Source: Prevotellaceae bacterium (GTDB lineage: Bacteria; Bacteroidota; Bacteroidia; Bacteroidales; UBA932). From it: a stretch of 13,311 nucleotides of DNA. The stretch lies in the NCBI GenBank assembly GCA_031267155.1, contig JAIRZR010000436.1, forward strand, positions 1 to 13,311, in the 5' to 3' direction. Shown here one piece after another: positions 11,510 through 13,311 of the stretch (positions are counted from its first letter, which is position 1; every line of letters starts with the position of its first letter). The notes below the pieces were generated by a model. It had not been told where the DNA came from. It ran no database searches and saw nothing but the letters and a program-made list of their open reading frames with translations. Made by a program: the position numbers and the translations under genes.

Positions 11510-12898
11510 CTATTGCGCAAACTTCAGGCCATTCAATTTGTTCCATCCGCCGCGGGTAAAATCGGGTATTTCCACCGGAGCGGAATTGTTGTCCAGAGAT
11601 ATTTCCGTCAATGGAATCAGACAGCACCATTCGGCAAGATCATACACATCCATATCCAGGGGGAGTCCCTTTTGCAGGCAGTAAATCAGGCGATAATCCA
11701 TGATAAAATCCATTCCGCCGTGACCGCCGACCTTTTTGGCTTTTTCTTCGATGTCTCTTGTTATCGGATGTTTATATTTTTGCATCAGAGTGTCCCTTAC
11801 ATTCTCAGGAACAAAACTGTGGGCATTCAAATTCTCGTGGTCTTTAGCTATTTCCTCATCTATTTCCTTAACATTCAGGGCAAGGCCTTCTATTGGATAC
11901 TTGTTTGCAAAGCCTTTTGTTCCCGTAAGCTGGTAGAGGCGGTTATACGGACGCGGAGAAGTTACATCATGCTGAATCATGATTGTTTTTCCGTTTTCGG
12001 TACGGATAAGGGTCGTCGTATGGTCTCCATTGCGGAAATCCTTTACTTCGACACCTCTTTTTTCCTTAATAAATGCAGGATTGCCGACGGCTTTGGTATC
12101 AACCGAAACAAGATAATTCAGCCTGTCGCCCCGGTGTATGTTCATTGCCTGACAAACAGGCCCCAGCCCGTGTGTGGGATAAACGTCTCCCCTGTGTTCC
12201 TGATTGAATTTCATCCGCCAGTCGTTCCAGTACGAATCCCAGAAAGGCTGCAAGCCATGAATATAAGCGCCTTCGCCGTGAATAACTTCTCCCAGCAGGC
12301 CGTGCTGAACCATGTTCAGGGCAGTCAGTTCAAAAAAGTCATATACACAATTTTCGAGCTGCATGCAGTGTTTCCGTGTCTGTTCCGAAGTATTGACCAG
12401 CGCCCATATCTCATCCATATTCATGGCAGCCGGCACTTCGATTGCCACATGTTTACCGTCTTTCATTGCCTGAACCCCGATCATGGCATGGTGTATCCAG
12501 TCGGTAGCAACGTAAATAAGGTCAACATTCGGAAGGGCAGTCACTTTGCGCCATACTGCGGTGTCGCCAAAAAATTCCTGCGCTTTGGGAAGCCCCCTTT
12601 TTTCCAGTTGACTGTTCACTTTTTTAACATTCTTTTCAAGAACATCGCAAAGCGCTACAATTTCAACGCCTTCGATATTGAGCATCCTGCTTACCGCTCC
12701 CGGTCCGCGCATTCCCAGGCCGATGAATGCAACGCGAACGACGGGAATCGGATCCGCTGTCAGCTGCAAGACATCCCTTTGTCCTTCAGGACGCTGGGAC
12801 ACATTCGTTTTTATCACTCTATCGAGTGATTGAGTTGATGGAGTACATGCCACCACAATAATGACAGGTACAAGCAAAAGAAATAGCAATCGTTTCAT
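11510..12898 (-). CDS. GH109-type Gfo/Idh/MocA family lipoprotein (alpha-N-acetylgalactosaminidase-like)
   Basis: The protein has 462 residues and is intact. The signal peptide ends in the lipobox VVAC (Cys18), so the protein is probably membrane-attached in the periplasm or on the surface. The Rossmann NAD-binding motif is AFIGLGMRGPGA (57-68), with ATDWIHH (131-137) and the EVP variant of the EKP motif (154-156). The stretches DVYPTHGLGPVCQAMNIHRG, HDVTSPRPYNRLYQLTGTKG, GGHGGMDFIMDYRLIYCL and GLPLDMDVYDLAEWC are hallmarks of glycoside hydrolase family 109, whose founding member is an NAD+-dependent alpha-N-acetylgalactosaminidase using a redox-elimination mechanism; H243 lies in the conserved THGLGP segment. 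Many relatives use a Tat signal instead. The substrate is likely a host or mucin-type glycan, but GH109 members vary. It is followed by a strong terminator; no partner gene is adjacent. Confidence 0.9.
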   Translation of the reverse strand: MKRLLFLLLVPVIIVVACTPSTQSLDRVIKTNVSQRPEGQRDVLQLTADPIPVVRVAFIGLGMRGPGAVSRMLNIEGVEIVALCDVLEKNVKKVNSQLEKRGLPKAQEFFGDTAVWRKVTALPNVDLIYVATDWIHHAMIGVQAMKDGKHVAIEVPAAMNMDEIWALVNTSEQTRKHCMQLENCVYDFFELTALNMVQHGLLGEVIHGEGAYIHGLQPFWDSYWNDWRMKFNQEHRGDVYPTHGLGPVCQAMNIHRGDRLNYLVSVDTKAVGNPAFIKEKRGVEVKDFRNGDHTTTLIRTENGKTIMIQHDVTSPRPYNRLYQLTGTKGFANKYPIEGLALNVKEIDEEIAKDHENLNAHSFVPENVRDTLMQKYKHPITRDIEEKAKKVGGHGGMDFIMDYRLIYCLQKGLPLDMDVYDLAEWCCLIPLTEISLDNNSAPVEIPDFTRGGWNKLNGLKFAQ

Positions 12899-13130
12899 TT
12901 TTAGTATAATTTATATATAAAATTTATTTCTCAAAATAAACAAAAAAAAAACATGTTTGTTAAAATCCCGCGCAAATTTGTTTGAAGCGGAATTTCCGGG
13001 ATTCGGACGTGGAAAATCCGTCGATATCAGGCAAACGACCTGCTTCACCGGCTTTTCGCAGATACTTTTTGATTATTTCTTTGAATCGAGACATGGGAAT
13101 AGAAAAACTCAAAATTATATAACCTTTATA
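12899..13130. other. Upstream region of the GH109-type gene, no gene
   Basis: AT-rich leader with a run of ten A's and the palindrome AAACATGTTT (12949-12958). No exact TAnnTTTG is found on the minus strand; TATTTTG is a one-base-short near match. A 62-codon plus-strand frame here has no support. Confidence 0.4.
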
Positions 13131-13311
13131 CAGTGCGCGGATTAAAATTGTGAGGTAAAAATATAGAGATGCTTCGTGTCTTTTGACGCCGTAGGCGTCT
13201 GATGTCGATAACCCCGGGCAAGCGAAGCGCAGCCCGGGATAAGCTATCGCACTCCAGAACTACGAAGTAGTTCAACTCCTTACGGAGTTGTGACGGAGAG
13301 GAGCTTTACCC
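13131..13311 (-). repeat. Interspersed hairpin-rich repeat family 2, copy 2 (reaches the right edge)
   Basis: Reverse-complement counterpart of 4973-5200, including the identical 18-mer at 13219-13236. It is richer in intact hairpins: GACGCC-GTA-GGCGTC (13185-13199), CCCGGGC/GCCCGGG (13213-13219 and 13232-13238) with an inner GCG/CGC, GAACTAC-GAA-GTAGTTC (13257-13273), and CAACTCC-TTAC-GGAGTTG (13273-13290). The last two abut. The element may continue past the window. Confidence 0.75.

Noticed and set aside
11513..12829. Long plus-strand open frame of 438 codons opposite the GH109-type gene
   Set aside because: It is the antisense shadow of a clearly recognisable gene; its translation has no recognisable domain, and the minus-strand frame carries all the GH109 motifs.

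Overview
The window looks like a piece of a Bacteroidales (Bacteroidetes) chromosome, probably from a host-associated or anaerobic carbohydrate-degrading member. Three things point there. Promoter-like sites match the Bacteroidetes -7 consensus TAnnTTTG (TACATTTG, TACCTTTG, TATCTTTG, TAAATTTG, TACTTTTG), and Shine-Dalgarno sequences are nearly absent. The proteins are typical of the phylum: a DUF5077/DUF3472 lipoprotein, WbqC, a HU-HIG-type DNA-binding N-terminus, a stand-alone HSDR_N-type protein, a GH109-type lipoprotein and a GH3 fragment. The intergenic spaces are full of short-loop hairpin repeats. Species cannot be named from the sequence alone.

Layout. Positions 1-819 (minus strand) hold the 5' part of a DUF4932-like lipoprotein gene, which starts inside a truncated GH3 glycosidase reading frame. 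Positions 820-1873 are gene-poor: the promoter of that pair, a transposase zinc-ribbon fragment, and a 378-bp non-coding element with imperfect terminal inverted repeats (MITE-like). Positions 1874-4845 (plus) are a tight cluster: DUF5077/DUF3472 lipoprotein, membrane-anchored three-PASTA protein, inositol-monophosphatase-family enzyme. Positions 4846-5404 are mostly hairpin repeats. Positions 5405-6891 (plus) encode a lipid A-type (LpxL/HtrB family) acyltransferase overlapping a WbqC-family gene, consistent with a cell-surface glycolipid role. Positions 6892-7334 hold another hairpin repeat and a promoter followed by a candidate structured RNA of about 132 nt, possibly 6S-like. Positions 7335-9727 (plus) are a second tight cluster: nicotinamidase-like hydrolase, VanZ-like membrane protein, TonB-like protein, HSDR_N-type nuclease-fold protein. 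A convergent isoprenylcysteine-methyltransferase-like gene follows (9749-10333, minus).

The right third is accessory in character. It holds a repeat copy, a small gene whose HU-HIG-like N-terminus runs into seven 7-residue repeats encoded by a 21-bp minisatellite, more repeat-derived sequence, a strong rho-independent terminator, and a GH109-type Gfo/Idh/MocA lipoprotein gene (11510-12898, minus). A second copy of the 4973-5200 hairpin repeat runs off the right edge.

The least explained material is the repeat network (at least three interspersed families with alignable copies inside this one window), the candidate small RNA at 7051-7182, and the HU-like protein with heptad repeats. No defence island, CRISPR array, prophage, rRNA or tRNA was seen.
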